Positions 43,988 to 52,209 of a stretch of DNA of 64,000 bases are shown one piece after another. The stretch is from assembly GCF_003014555.1 (NCBI RefSeq), contig NZ_PYGE01000005.1:186001-250000 (forward strand), given 5' to 3'. A model generated the notes under the pieces. The model did no database searches, had not been told where the DNA came from, and was given only the letters and a program-made list of their open reading frames with translations. The first letter of the stretch is position 1. Each line of letters begins with the position of its first letter. Made by a program: the position numbers and the translations under genes. Source of the stretch: Haloactinopolyspora alba (GTDB lineage Bacteria > Actinomycetota > Actinomycetes > Jiangellales > Jiangellaceae).

Positions 43988-44827
43988 ACCAGCATCGTCG
44001 TGCCTGCCCACAACGAAGAACGCGTCCTGGGCCGGCTGCTGACCGCTCTGTTCGCCGACGCGCGGCCGGGTGAGCTGGACGTCGTCGTGGTGGCCAACGG
44101 CTGCACCGACGCGACGGCCCAGGTGGCTGCCGGGTTCACCGGCGTGCGCGTGCTCGAGACTCCGGTGCCCTCGAAGAGCGCGGCGCTGCGTCTCGGTGAC
44201 GAGGCCGCGACCTCGTTTCCGCGGCTGTACGTCGACGCGGACGTGGTGCTCGGCGCCGCCGACGTCCGAGCGCTGAGCGAGGCGGTCACTCGCCCGGGTG
44301 TGCTGGCCGCGGGGCCGGTCCGGGTGCTGCCGATGGGCGGGGCCGAGATGCGGGTGCGCTGGTACTACGACGTGTGGCAGCGGCTGCCCGCCGTCCGCGA
44401 CGAACTGTTCGGCCGCGGTGTGGTGGCCGTCGGCGAAGCGGGACACGCGCGGCTGGGTGGCTGGCGCGACGTGATGTCCGACGACCTGATGGTGACGGTG
44501 GCGTTCGGCGCTGACGAGCGGCTGGTCGCGCCCGGCGCGCGGGTGGTGGTCCACCCGCCGCGGACGTACGCCGACCTGATGCGCCGCCGGGTGCGGGCAA
44601 TGACCGGCAACGCGGAACTCGCACTGGGTGCGCCGGTTGCGCCGGGTGCGCGGCCGGCGCCCCGGACCGGACTGTCCGACCTGGCCCGGCTCGCCGCACG
44701 GCGTCCTGCATCGACGCCGAAGGTCGCTCTGTTCGCCGCGACGGCAGCGCTGGCGCGGCTACGGGCGCGGCGGGCGGTCCGCGAAGGGGATCGCACATGG
44801 CTGCGTGACGAGAGCAGCCGCACCTGA
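43985..44827 (+). CDS. Glycosyltransferase family 2
   Basis: The 280-residue GT-A protein has SIVVPAHNEERVLGRLLTAL, VVVANGCTDATAQVA, SKSAALRLGDEAA and LYVDADVVLGAADVR (DxD). The downstream MSDDLMVTVAFG is a second acidic motif, and PRTYADLMRRRVRAMTGN is the RxxRW-like end. No membrane span is evident, unlike cellulose-synthase-type GT2s. It follows the HprK-like gene by 10 bases and closes the rightward module. Confidence 0.87.
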   Translation: MTSIVVPAHNEERVLGRLLTALFADARPGELDVVVVANGCTDATAQVAAGFTGVRVLETPVPSKSAALRLGDEAATSFPRLYVDADVVLGAADVRALSEAVTRPGVLAAGPVRVLPMGGAEMRVRWYYDVWQRLPAVRDELFGRGVVAVGEAGHARLGGWRDVMSDDLMVTVAFGADERLVAPGARVVVHPPRTYADLMRRRVRAMTGNAELALGAPVAPGARPAPRTGLSDLARLAARRPASTPKVALFAATAALARLRARRAVREGDRTWLRDESSRT

Positions 44828-44850
44828 TCTGGCACCATGTGGTGCCGGGC

Positions 44851-45399
44851 TCATGTGAGCCCCTGTTCCTCAGCCCAACGCGCGAACCCTCCTGGCCCGA
44901 ACGGGAGTCGGTACTTGTCCTTCATGAGATCGTCGGCAATCGCCGAGACCAGCGGAACAGTCAGCAGATCCTTCCTGATCGCCTCGCACAACAACCCGAG
45001 CGTGCGTCGTATCGTGACGCCGCGTTTGGTCGCGACCTGTACAGCCACGCGGTCGTCGACCACGGCTACTGCGTCCGCCATCGTCTCGGCCAGTGCGAGA
45101 ACGCCGCACTCTCCGATGTTGCGTCGGCCGGGTCCAACCAGCCGCTGTTCGTAGTAGGCGAACGCGGCCAGTTGCTCTGGGCTGTCCAACGCAACGACGT
45201 CGATCCATTCCGCTTCGATGACGGCCTTCAGATGCACGTGCTGAGTGCACCCGTTGGTCAACTCAGCCGCCACGACATCGGGGACGAGCACCTGCACATC
45301 GCCAAGGATCGCTTTGAGTACGCCGAGCCATTGGCTTCGGGCGAAGTGGCTCAATGGACCGGTGTCGAGCACATAGGCACTCTGGTGGTCCACGGTCAT
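44851..45399 (-). CDS. PIN-domain protein (putative toxin ribonuclease)
   Basis: The 182-residue protein has the PIN fold acidic pattern: Asp in YVLDTGPLSHFA near residue 11, Glu in VAAELTNG near 46, NIGECGVLALAETM near 95 and VVDDRVAVQVA near 113. Such Mg-dependent RNases are the toxins of many type II toxin-antitoxin pairs. It overlaps the upstream XRE-ImmA gene by four bases, which fits an antitoxin-first arrangement. It is longer than typical VapC (about 130 residues); the extra C-terminal part ends in PFGPGGFARWAEEQG. Confidence 0.78.
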   Translation of the reverse strand: MTVDHQSAYVLDTGPLSHFARSQWLGVLKAILGDVQVLVPDVVAAELTNGCTQHVHLKAVIEAEWIDVVALDSPEQLAAFAYYEQRLVGPGRRNIGECGVLALAETMADAVAVVDDRVAVQVATKRGVTIRRTLGLLCEAIRKDLLTVPLVSAIADDLMKDKYRLPFGPGGFARWAEEQGLT

Positions 45400-46499
45400 G
45401 AGGTGATGGCCCAGATCTCGGCTCCCGGGTCTGGGATCGCAGGAAGATCGGGAAGGCCGTCCTGGTCGAACGTCCCGAGAAGGAGCCCGAGCGCACGATC
45501 GCTCGTCACGGTTTCACGCCGGTACAGGCGGAGGACGGCTTGTTCGTACACCCGAGGGAGTGACACCGGTTCCAGCTCGTGCGGGACCACGAGGTTCTTC
45601 TCCACGATGTCTGCCTTCTTCGTCCGTGCACGTCGAACATCGTCTGCCTCTTGTGCGTCCACCAGGCCTGTCTCGGCGAGGCGGCGAGCAAGGGTGGCCA
45701 TGTCCACCCGATAATGACTTCCGGCGCGAATCGCTGTGTCTCGCAATGAATCGTCCGCGATAGCGGCCCACTGCGCCCACCGATTCCGTAGATCCGCTTC
45801 CGGCAGGAGAACGGCGCGCGCGAAGCGATCGAGGCGCGCCTCGAGCGCTTCGGAGTCGGCTGCGTCGACCCGCCAATCGGTGGTGTAGGGGTCGGCGATC
45901 AGATAGTGCCCCAGTTCGTGCGCGAGTGCGAGGCGCCGACGCCCGACATGCAGGTCGCCATTGACGACGCTGACGCCGCCCTCGTCGAGTAGTACGGTTC
46001 CGGCGTCCGCTCCGGTGGTGAGGTGGATCGCGAAAGGCAGTAGACCGATCGTTGTCACGAGCTGGGACAGGTTGTGAGCTGGCTCGTCGGGGGACAGTCC
46101 AAGGAGACCGCGTGTCGTCATCGCGAGTGCGTCCGCCTCAGCCAGCGTTGCAGGTGGCCGTGCCTCTTCCGGTGGGTTCGAGATCAACCCGGACGTCTGG
46201 TCAACGACGAACTCGACATCGCGGACGATTCGATCCAGCTCAGTGTCGATCTGCTGCGTGGCTGCGCGATCCTTCGACTGGCGATACGAGATGATCGGCT
46301 GCGGACCGGGGTCGACGAACCACTCGACACGACGGCCCAGTTCCCGGGCGATCGCGACAAGCTCCACTGCGGTGACGCGCCGCGTATCGGTCTCGATCTT
46401 CGCAAGCGCACTGCGATCGAGACTCACCGTAGCTGCCAGCTGCGACTGAGTCAGTCCAGACTCAGTGCGCGCCTCCGTCACGCGCTCACCGATCGTCAT
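45396..46499 (-). CDS. XRE-HTH / ImmA-IrrE metallopeptidase fusion
   Basis: The 367-residue protein has an N-terminal Cro/C1 HTH (about residues 5-60, SGLTQSQLAATVSLDRSALA). The ImmA/IrrE (COG2856) domain includes the zinc motif HELGH at 194-198, with E-x-RLDRFARAVLLP downstream. Relatives cleave repressors on DNA damage (ImmA, IrrE) or act as antitoxins to PIN or other toxins. Here it precedes and overlaps a PIN gene, so it may repress the operon and neutralise or process its partner (inference). ATG 46499 is chosen from the HTH alignment. Confidence 0.85.
   Translation of the reverse strand: MTIGERVTEARTESGLTQSQLAATVSLDRSALAKIETDTRRVTAVELVAIARELGRRVEWFVDPGPQPIISYRQSKDRAATQQIDTELDRIVRDVEFVVDQTSGLISNPPEEARPPATLAEADALAMTTRGLLGLSPDEPAHNLSQLVTTIGLLPFAIHLTTGADAGTVLLDEGGVSVVNGDLHVGRRRLALAHELGHYLIADPYTTDWRVDAADSEALEARLDRFARAVLLPEADLRNRWAQWAAIADDSLRDTAIRAGSHYRVDMATLARRLAETGLVDAQEADDVRRARTKKADIVEKNLVVPHELEPVSLPRVYEQAVLRLYRRETVTSDRALGLLLGTFDQDGLPDLPAIPDPGAEIWAITS
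46445..46466. repeat. Inverted repeat inside the 5' end of the XRE-ImmA gene
   Basis: ACTGAGTC (46445-46452) and GACTCAGT (46459-46466) are perfect 8-bp arms around six bases, starting 33 bases inside the coding region. It could be the autoregulatory site of the XRE protein, or chance from the codons for LTQSQ. Confidence 0.35.
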
Positions 46500-46601
46500 G
46501 TGTGCGATTCTAGAACAGTGCTGGATGGATCCGAAAGAGATCTCGACAGGCAGGCACCATCGGCTGCGATCAGCCATGCTGGGCGGCATGAGGCGGCCCG
46601 A

Positions 46602-47588
46602 TCAGCCGGGAACGGTGTCCTCGACCGACGGGGTGGCCGTGACCAGCAGCTCGGCGGTGGCGGGGTCGGTGACCAGCCGATTGAAGTACCCGGCCCGGGC
46701 CGCCGTGGCGATGCCCTCGACCTTCTCCTGCCCGGCGGCGACCGCGACGACCACTGGCGTCTCGCGCAGCACGTCCAGCCCGGCGGCCACCAGCCGGTCG
46801 CTGCCGGGGAACGCGACCGGGGCGCCGTCGCGGTCGTAGAAACGTGAGCAGACGTCGCCGACGGCCTCGCGCACGTCGGCCGTGTCGGTCGGCACGAACG
46901 CCGGCAGCGAGGTGCGGGTGGCCGGGGGAGCGCCGATGCCGACGACGGCGCACTTGGCGGTGTGCCACAGGTCGACGATGCGGCGGAACGACGGCTCGTC
47001 CTGCAGGCTCGCGAACAGGTCGGGGCTCGGTAACGCTGGTGCGTACAGGAACACCGGGCGACCGCCGACCTCGGCGGCCACGGTTCTGGTGATCTCGTTC
47101 GTCTGGTACCAGGCCTCGGGATCGTCCTGTCCGCCGACGGTGGGCGCCACCAGCACGCCCGGCAGCGACGGCAGCTCGAACTGCGCGGCCTCGTAGACCG
47201 AGCGCCCGGAGGAGACCAGCAGCACGTCGCCGGGTGACCAGTCGACCGAGTCGAGCGCGGTGGACAACGGCGGCGCCAGCGAGGCTCCGAGGTGCCCGGC
47301 GGCGGTGGACGACGACAGGTACACCGCGTCGATGCCGAGCGCGCGGGCGGTGTCGGCGGCGAGGTCGTTCTCGGAGGTGTGCTCGGGCGGGACGACCTCG
47401 ATGCGCACGATCCCGCGACGACGCGACTCGGACAGCAGCCGGCTGACCGTCGCGCGGCTGGTGCCGAGCTGTTTGGCCACGTCGGCCTGGTTGGCGTCCT
47501 CGAGGTAGTAGAGCCGGGCCGCGGCGTACATCAGGTCGACGGAGAACCGCGTCGCCGGTTCATCGGAGTTCGAGTCTGATCTGTTCAT
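46602..47588 (-). CDS. SorC/DeoR-type sugar-binding transcriptional regulator
   Basis: The 328-residue protein has an N-terminal HTH (about residues 20-60, NQADVAKQLGTSRATVSRLL). The SorC effector domain follows, a Rossmann-like fold with DVLLVSSGRSVYEAAQ and VVGIGAPPATRTS; this family binds phosphorylated sugars. It is divergent from the polyol operon, with 170 bases between that contain an operator-like palindrome on the -35 of the operon. It probably senses a pathway intermediate such as a tetrulose phosphate (inference). Confidence 0.88.
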   Translation of the reverse strand: MNRSDSNSDEPATRFSVDLMYAAARLYYLEDANQADVAKQLGTSRATVSRLLSESRRRGIVRIEVVPPEHTSENDLAADTARALGIDAVYLSSSTAAGHLGASLAPPLSTALDSVDWSPGDVLLVSSGRSVYEAAQFELPSLPGVLVAPTVGGQDDPEAWYQTNEITRTVAAEVGGRPVFLYAPALPSPDLFASLQDEPSFRRIVDLWHTAKCAVVGIGAPPATRTSLPAFVPTDTADVREAVGDVCSRFYDRDGAPVAFPGSDRLVAAGLDVLRETPVVVAVAAGQEKVEGIATAARAGYFNRLVTDPATAELLVTATPSVEDTVPG

Positions 47589-47648
47589 GAGTCCAGGCTG
47601 CGAGTCGACGGCGCCGAGGACCGGCGCTGAACAAACACTCTACCCAAA

Positions 47649-47697
47649 AATTCAGTGAACAGAAGTTCTGGACAGAATTTCCGAGCCGGTCTAGTGT
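47649..47697 (+). promoter_or_regulatory. Operator and promoter of the polyol operon
   Basis: AATTC (47649-47653) and GAATT (47675-47679) flank CAGAA-G-TTCTG (47660-47670), giving a nested palindrome centred near 47665. The -35 TGGACA (47669-47674), a 17-base spacer and the -10 TAGTGT (47692-47697) overlap it. A bound SorC protein would therefore cover the -35. Confidence 0.6.
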
Positions 47698-47758
47698 GGC
47701 CCGCGTTACAGCGACGTGAGATCGCCTCCGCGATCCGGACGTGGCCGAGGAGGTCACC

Positions 47759-48880
47759 GTGACGAACCCCGCTACCGCACCGCCCGCCGCCACGGCGGGA
47801 CAGTTGCCCGAGACGATGCAGGCAGTCGTCTGCCACGGACCGCGGGACTACCGCCTCGAGGAGGTTCCGGTCCCGTCCGTCCCCGACGGTGGAGCGCTGG
47901 TCCGGGTCGAGGCCGTGGGCATCTGCGCGAGCGACCTGAAGTGCTACCACGGCGCCGCCAAGTTCTGGGGCGACGACAACCGTCCGGCCTGGGCCGAGAC
48001 CGAGGTCGTCCCCGGCCACGAGTTCACCGGTGTCGTGGTCGAGCTCGACGACGAGGCCCGCGCCCGGTGGGGTGTCGAGGTCGGCGACCGGGTGGTCTCC
48101 GAGCAGATCGTCCCGTGCTGGGAGTGCCGCTACTGCCAGCGCGGCGAGTACTGGATGTGCGCGCCGCACGGCATGTACGGGTTCAAGCGCCGGACCCCCG
48201 GTGCGATGGCCCCGTACATGACATTCCCGCCCGAAGCCCTGGTGCACAAGGTCAGCAGCGACCTGCCGCCGGCCCACGCGGCGTTCGCCGAGCCGCTGTC
48301 GTGCGCGCTGCACGCCGTCGAACGGGCGAACATCCGCTTCGGGGACGTGGTCGTCGTGGCCGGGTGCGGGCCCATCGGGCTCGGCATGATCGCCGGCGCG
48401 AGCGCTCGGTCACCGCAGCACGTCGTGGCACTGGACCTCGAACCGGGCAAGCTCGAGCTCGCGGCGAAGTGCGGCGCCGACGTCACGGTGAACATCGGCA
48501 CCGACGACGCCGAGGCCGTGGTGCGCAGTCTCACCGAGGGTTACGGTGCGGACGTCTACCTCGAGGGCACCGGCCACCCGTCTGCCGTCGCGCAGGGCCT
48601 CGGCCTGCTGCGCAAGCTGGGCACCTACGTCGAGTACAGCGTCTTCAAGGACGACGTGACCGTCGACTGGAGCATCATCAGCGACGACAAGGAACTCGAC
48701 GTCCTCGGTGCGCACCTCGGCCCCGGCTGCTGGCCGGCCGCGATCCGGATGATCGAGTCCGGCGGGCTGCCGATGGACGAGATCTGCACCCACCAGCTTC
48801 CCCTCGACCGGTTCCAGGACGGGCTCGACCTGGTCGCGTCGGGCACCGAGTCCATCAAGGTCTCGTTGCTGCCCCGCTGA
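47759..48880 (+). CDS. Zinc-dependent alcohol dehydrogenase (erythritol/threitol dehydrogenase-like)
   Basis: The 373-residue medium-chain dehydrogenase has catalytic zinc ligands in GICASDLKCYHG and GHEFTG, and a structural zinc loop CWECRYCQRGEYWMC with four Cys. The NAD site VVVAGCGPIGLGMIAGA is followed by ALDLEPGKLELA. It probably oxidises a polyol to a ketose. Overall features fit the erythritol/L-threitol dehydrogenase group, consistent with the DhaK-DhaL kinase and RpiB isomerase downstream. GTG 47759 is chosen because GAGGAGG (47747-47753) precedes it; GTG 47741 is upstream of that site. Confidence 0.85.
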   Translation: MTNPATAPPAATAGQLPETMQAVVCHGPRDYRLEEVPVPSVPDGGALVRVEAVGICASDLKCYHGAAKFWGDDNRPAWAETEVVPGHEFTGVVVELDDEARARWGVEVGDRVVSEQIVPCWECRYCQRGEYWMCAPHGMYGFKRRTPGAMAPYMTFPPEALVHKVSSDLPPAHAAFAEPLSCALHAVERANIRFGDVVVVAGCGPIGLGMIAGASARSPQHVVALDLEPGKLELAAKCGADVTVNIGTDDAEAVVRSLTEGYGADVYLEGTGHPSAVAQGLGLLRKLGTYVEYSVFKDDVTVDWSIISDDKELDVLGAHLGPGCWPAAIRMIESGGLPMDEICTHQLPLDRFQDGLDLVASGTESIKVSLLPR

Positions 48881-48904
48881 TCACTTCACGACGAGGAGGA
48901 CGCC

Positions 48905-50344
48905 ATGCCCCGATACCGCCCACAGGGCGCCGCCCGGCCGGGCGCGCCGGACCTGAGCCGGCGACGGTTCCTGCAGGCCGCGGGCCTGACCGGGCTGTCC
49001 GTCGGAGTGCCGTCGGCGCTGTCGTCGTGCGCCATCGCACCCGCCGTCGAGGCCGAGAACGGCGCGAGCGCCGTCACCGGCTCGTTCGACTGGCGCGCGG
49101 CCGAAGGAACGACGCTGCGGCTGTTGCAGACCCCGCACCCGTACCAGAAGAGCTTCCAGCCGCTGCTCGCCGAGTTCACCGAGCTTACCGGCATCGAGCT
49201 CGAGGTCGACCTGGTGCCGGAGGCGGACTACTACACCAAGCTCAACATCGAGCTGGCCGGCGCCACCGGAGCACACGACGTGTTCATGCTGGGCGCGTAC
49301 TTCATCTGGCAGTACGGCCCGCCCGGCTGGCTGGAGGATCTCGGCCCGTGGATCGAGAACTCGGCGGCCACCAACGCCGAGTACGACTTCGAGGACATCT
49401 TCCAGGGCCTGCGCGACGCGACGAAGTGGGACTTCCAGCTCGGCTCGCCCATCGGTCAGGGCGGTCAGTGGGCACTGCCGTGGGGGTTCGAGAACAACGT
49501 CGTCGCCTACAACAAGGCGTACTTCGACCGCCGCGGCATCAAGCCGGCGGACGACTTCGAGAACTTCATCCAGCTCGCCGTCGACCTCACCGACCGATCC
49601 GAGAACCGCTACGGGGTGGCGTTCCGCGGCTCGAAGTCGTGGGCGACCATCCACCCCGGCTTCATGACCCAGTACAGCCGTGAAGGAGCGGTCGACTACG
49701 AACTCGTCGACGGCGAGCTGCAGGCGCGGATGAACAGCCCCGAGGCCGTCGACTTCGTCCGCAAGTGGGTCGATCTCGCACACCGGGCGGGCCCGGTCGG
49801 CTGGACCACGTACACCTACCCGGACTGCACCAACGACCTCGGCGACGGCACCGCCATGATGGTCTACGACGCCGACAGCGCGACCTACCCGAAGAACCAG
49901 CCCGGCGCGAGCGCGGAAGCGGGCAACCTCGGGTGGCACCCGGGCCCGGCCGGTCCCGACGGAAACTACGACACCAACCTGTGGACCTGGTGCCTGGCCA
50001 TGAACTCGGTCAGCAGCAACAAGCTGGCCGCCTGGCTGTTCATGCAGTGGGCCACCGGCAAGGAGGCAATGACCTCGGCCGTGCAGCAGGGCGCGTTCGC
50101 CGACCCGGTGCGGCAGTCGGTGTTCGACGGCGCGTTCAAGCAGACCCTCGGCGGGTTCCCCGGGTACCTCGAGTCGTTCGAGACCGTCATCGACAGTTCG
50201 ACGATCCAGTTCACGCCGCAGTCGAAGTTCTTCGACACCACCGAGGACTGGGCGGTGGCCGTGCAGGACATCTTCGGGGGCGCGGACGCCCAGGAGCGGC
50301 TCGACAGCCTGGCCCGCACGAACACGTCCAAGGTCAATCTCTGA
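48905..50344 (+). CDS. ABC sugar/polyol transporter substrate-binding lipoprotein
   Basis: The 479-residue extracellular binding protein has a Tat-type signal with lipobox (SRRRFLQAAGLTG, then SALSSC near residue 42) and a cluster B (MalE/UgpB) body. FVVAYNK-like NNVVAYNKAYFDRRGIKPAD and GYLESFETVI mark the fold. It captures the substrate for the two permeases that follow. GAGGAGGA precedes ATG 48905. Confidence 0.9.
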   Translation: MPRYRPQGAARPGAPDLSRRRFLQAAGLTGLSVGVPSALSSCAIAPAVEAENGASAVTGSFDWRAAEGTTLRLLQTPHPYQKSFQPLLAEFTELTGIELEVDLVPEADYYTKLNIELAGATGAHDVFMLGAYFIWQYGPPGWLEDLGPWIENSAATNAEYDFEDIFQGLRDATKWDFQLGSPIGQGGQWALPWGFENNVVAYNKAYFDRRGIKPADDFENFIQLAVDLTDRSENRYGVAFRGSKSWATIHPGFMTQYSREGAVDYELVDGELQARMNSPEAVDFVRKWVDLAHRAGPVGWTTYTYPDCTNDLGDGTAMMVYDADSATYPKNQPGASAEAGNLGWHPGPAGPDGNYDTNLWTWCLAMNSVSSNKLAAWLFMQWATGKEAMTSAVQQGAFADPVRQSVFDGAFKQTLGGFPGYLESFETVIDSSTIQFTPQSKFFDTTEDWAVAVQDIFGGADAQERLDSLARTNTSKVNL

Positions 50345-50375
50345 AGGACCGTCCGCCCTGCGAAGGGACCGTACC

Positions 50376-51341
50376 GTGACGCACACGCTTCCGGACAACA
50401 GTCCGCCCATCGAGTCGAGATCCGCCGACCCCGAGGGCCCGCGCACCCGTGCGACCAAACCGGTGCCGCAGTGGCGCCGTGGGGCGCGGCCGTACCTGCT
50501 GGCGCTGCCGGCCCTGCTGCTGACCGTCGGCATCCTGTACCCGTTCGGCGTCGGCGCCTTCTACTCGGTGCTGAACTACGGCGCCGCCAACCCGACCCCG
50601 GACTTCGTCGGCCTCGACAACTTCTCCAGCATCCTCGGCGACCAGCAGTTCTGGACCAGCGTCCGGGTCACCATGATGTTCGCGCTGCTCGCCACCGGCG
50701 TGGAGACCGTGCTCGGAGTCGGTATCGCGCTGCTGCTGAACCGCGCGAGCCTGGTCGGCCGGATCTTCGAGAAGGTCCTGATCATGCCGCTGATGATCGC
50801 TCCGGTCATCGCGGGCGTGATCTGGAGCCTGATGTACAACTCCCAGTTCGGGGTGCTGAACTACGTCCTCGGCCTGGGCAACTCCGTCGACTGGCTCAGC
50901 GCCGACAACGCGCTGTGGTCGGTGATCCTGGTCGACATCTGGATCTTCACACCGTTCGTCGCCATCCTCGTGCTGGCCGGTCTGCGGTCGCTGCCGAAGG
51001 AACCGTTCGAGGCGTCCGACGTCGACGGTGCCGGCTGGTGGTTCCGGCTGCGCACCCTGCAGCTGCCGATGCTGTGGCCGTACATCCTGGTCGCGGTGAT
51101 CTTCCGGTTCATGGACAACCTGAAGATCTTCGACCACGTCTACGTGCTTACCGCAGGCGGGCCCGGGCTGGCGACACGCACGCTGCAGATCGGCGCGTAC
51201 GAGGACTCGATCATCAACCTCGACTACTCGCGCGGCAGCGCCTACATGTTCGTGCTCTGGGTGATCGTCTTCATCACCGCACGTTTCCTCGTCAGCGCGC
51301 TCGGCAAGGCACAACGCCGCGCCGCGGGATCGGAGGGCTGA
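50376..51341 (+). CDS. ABC transporter permease (MalF-like)
   Basis: The 321-residue inner-membrane protein has six predicted spans (first at about residues 35-57, ALPALLLTVGILYPFGVG). The EAA loop that docks to the ATPase reads EPFEASDVDGAGWWFRLRTL near residue 210. It is the first of the two heterodimeric permeases. The GTG at 50376 lies after GAAGGGACC. It is followed by the second permease after one base. Confidence 0.92.
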   Translation: MTHTLPDNSPPIESRSADPEGPRTRATKPVPQWRRGARPYLLALPALLLTVGILYPFGVGAFYSVLNYGAANPTPDFVGLDNFSSILGDQQFWTSVRVTMMFALLATGVETVLGVGIALLLNRASLVGRIFEKVLIMPLMIAPVIAGVIWSLMYNSQFGVLNYVLGLGNSVDWLSADNALWSVILVDIWIFTPFVAILVLAGLRSLPKEPFEASDVDGAGWWFRLRTLQLPMLWPYILVAVIFRFMDNLKIFDHVYVLTAGGPGLATRTLQIGAYEDSIINLDYSRGSAYMFVLWVIVFITARFLVSALGKAQRRAAGSEG

Positions 51342-51342
51342 C

Positions 51343-52209
51343 ATGGCCACCACGCTCATGCCGGGACAGAAGCGGTTCACGCCGTCGGCCATTCTCGCCG
51401 ATCTCACGCTGCTCGCGTGGTTCGTGTTCTCGCTGTTCCCCATCGTCTGGCTGGTGCTGCTCGCGCTGAAGACCGACGCCGAGCAGACGACGACGTACTT
51501 CTCGTTCAGCCCCACGCTGGACAACTTCGGCACCGTGCTCAGCGACCGTGGTGAGGAGCTGACCAGCGTCGACTTTCCCACGGCGCTGCTCACCAGCGTG
51601 CTGAACTGCGCCGGCGCCGTGCTGGTGTCGCTCGTGGTCGGTATCCCGGCCGCCTACGCCGCCGGCCGGTGGCGCTTCCGCGGTTCCAACGACCTGATGT
51701 TCACCATCCTGTCCTTCCGGTTCGCGCCGGAGTTGATGGTCATCGTGCCGCTGTTCGTCATCTACAACCAGATCGGGCTGTTCGACACCACGGTCGGCAT
51801 GATCTGGGTGCTGCAGCTGGTGACCATGCCGCTGGTGGTGTGGATCCTGCGCTCGTACTTCCAGGACCTGCCGGAGGATCTCGAGCACGCGGCACTGCTC
51901 GACGGCTACACCCGCAGGCGGGCGTTCGTCATGGTGGCGCTGCCGCTGGTCCGGCCCGGTATCGCGGCCGCGACGCTGCTGGCGTTCATCTTCGCCTGGA
52001 ACAACTACATCTTCCCGCTGGTGCTGTCCGAGAGTGAGGCGTCGACGGTCACCGTGGCGATCACGAAGTTCCTCGGCGGGGGCGGGCAGGCGTACTACAA
52101 CCTCACGGCGGCCGCCGCGGTCATCGCCGCGCTTCCGCCGCTCGTCCTCGCGCTCACCATCCAGCGATACCTGGTGCGCGGGCTCTCCTTCGGGGCGGTG
52201 AAATCCTAG
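51343..52209 (+). CDS. ABC transporter permease (MalG-like)
   Basis: The 288-residue permease has six predicted spans, the first at about residues 20-42 (LTLLAWFVFSLFPIVWLVLL), and the EAA loop EDLEHAALLDGYTRRRAFVM near residue 183. It pairs with the preceding permease to form the membrane channel. The stop TAG is directly followed by the ATG of the first ATPase. Confidence 0.92.
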   Translation: MATTLMPGQKRFTPSAILADLTLLAWFVFSLFPIVWLVLLALKTDAEQTTTYFSFSPTLDNFGTVLSDRGEELTSVDFPTALLTSVLNCAGAVLVSLVVGIPAAYAAGRWRFRGSNDLMFTILSFRFAPELMVIVPLFVIYNQIGLFDTTVGMIWVLQLVTMPLVVWILRSYFQDLPEDLEHAALLDGYTRRRAFVMVALPLVRPGIAAATLLAFIFAWNNYIFPLVLSESEASTVTVAITKFLGGGGQAYYNLTAAAAVIAALPPLVLALTIQRYLVRGLSFGAVKS

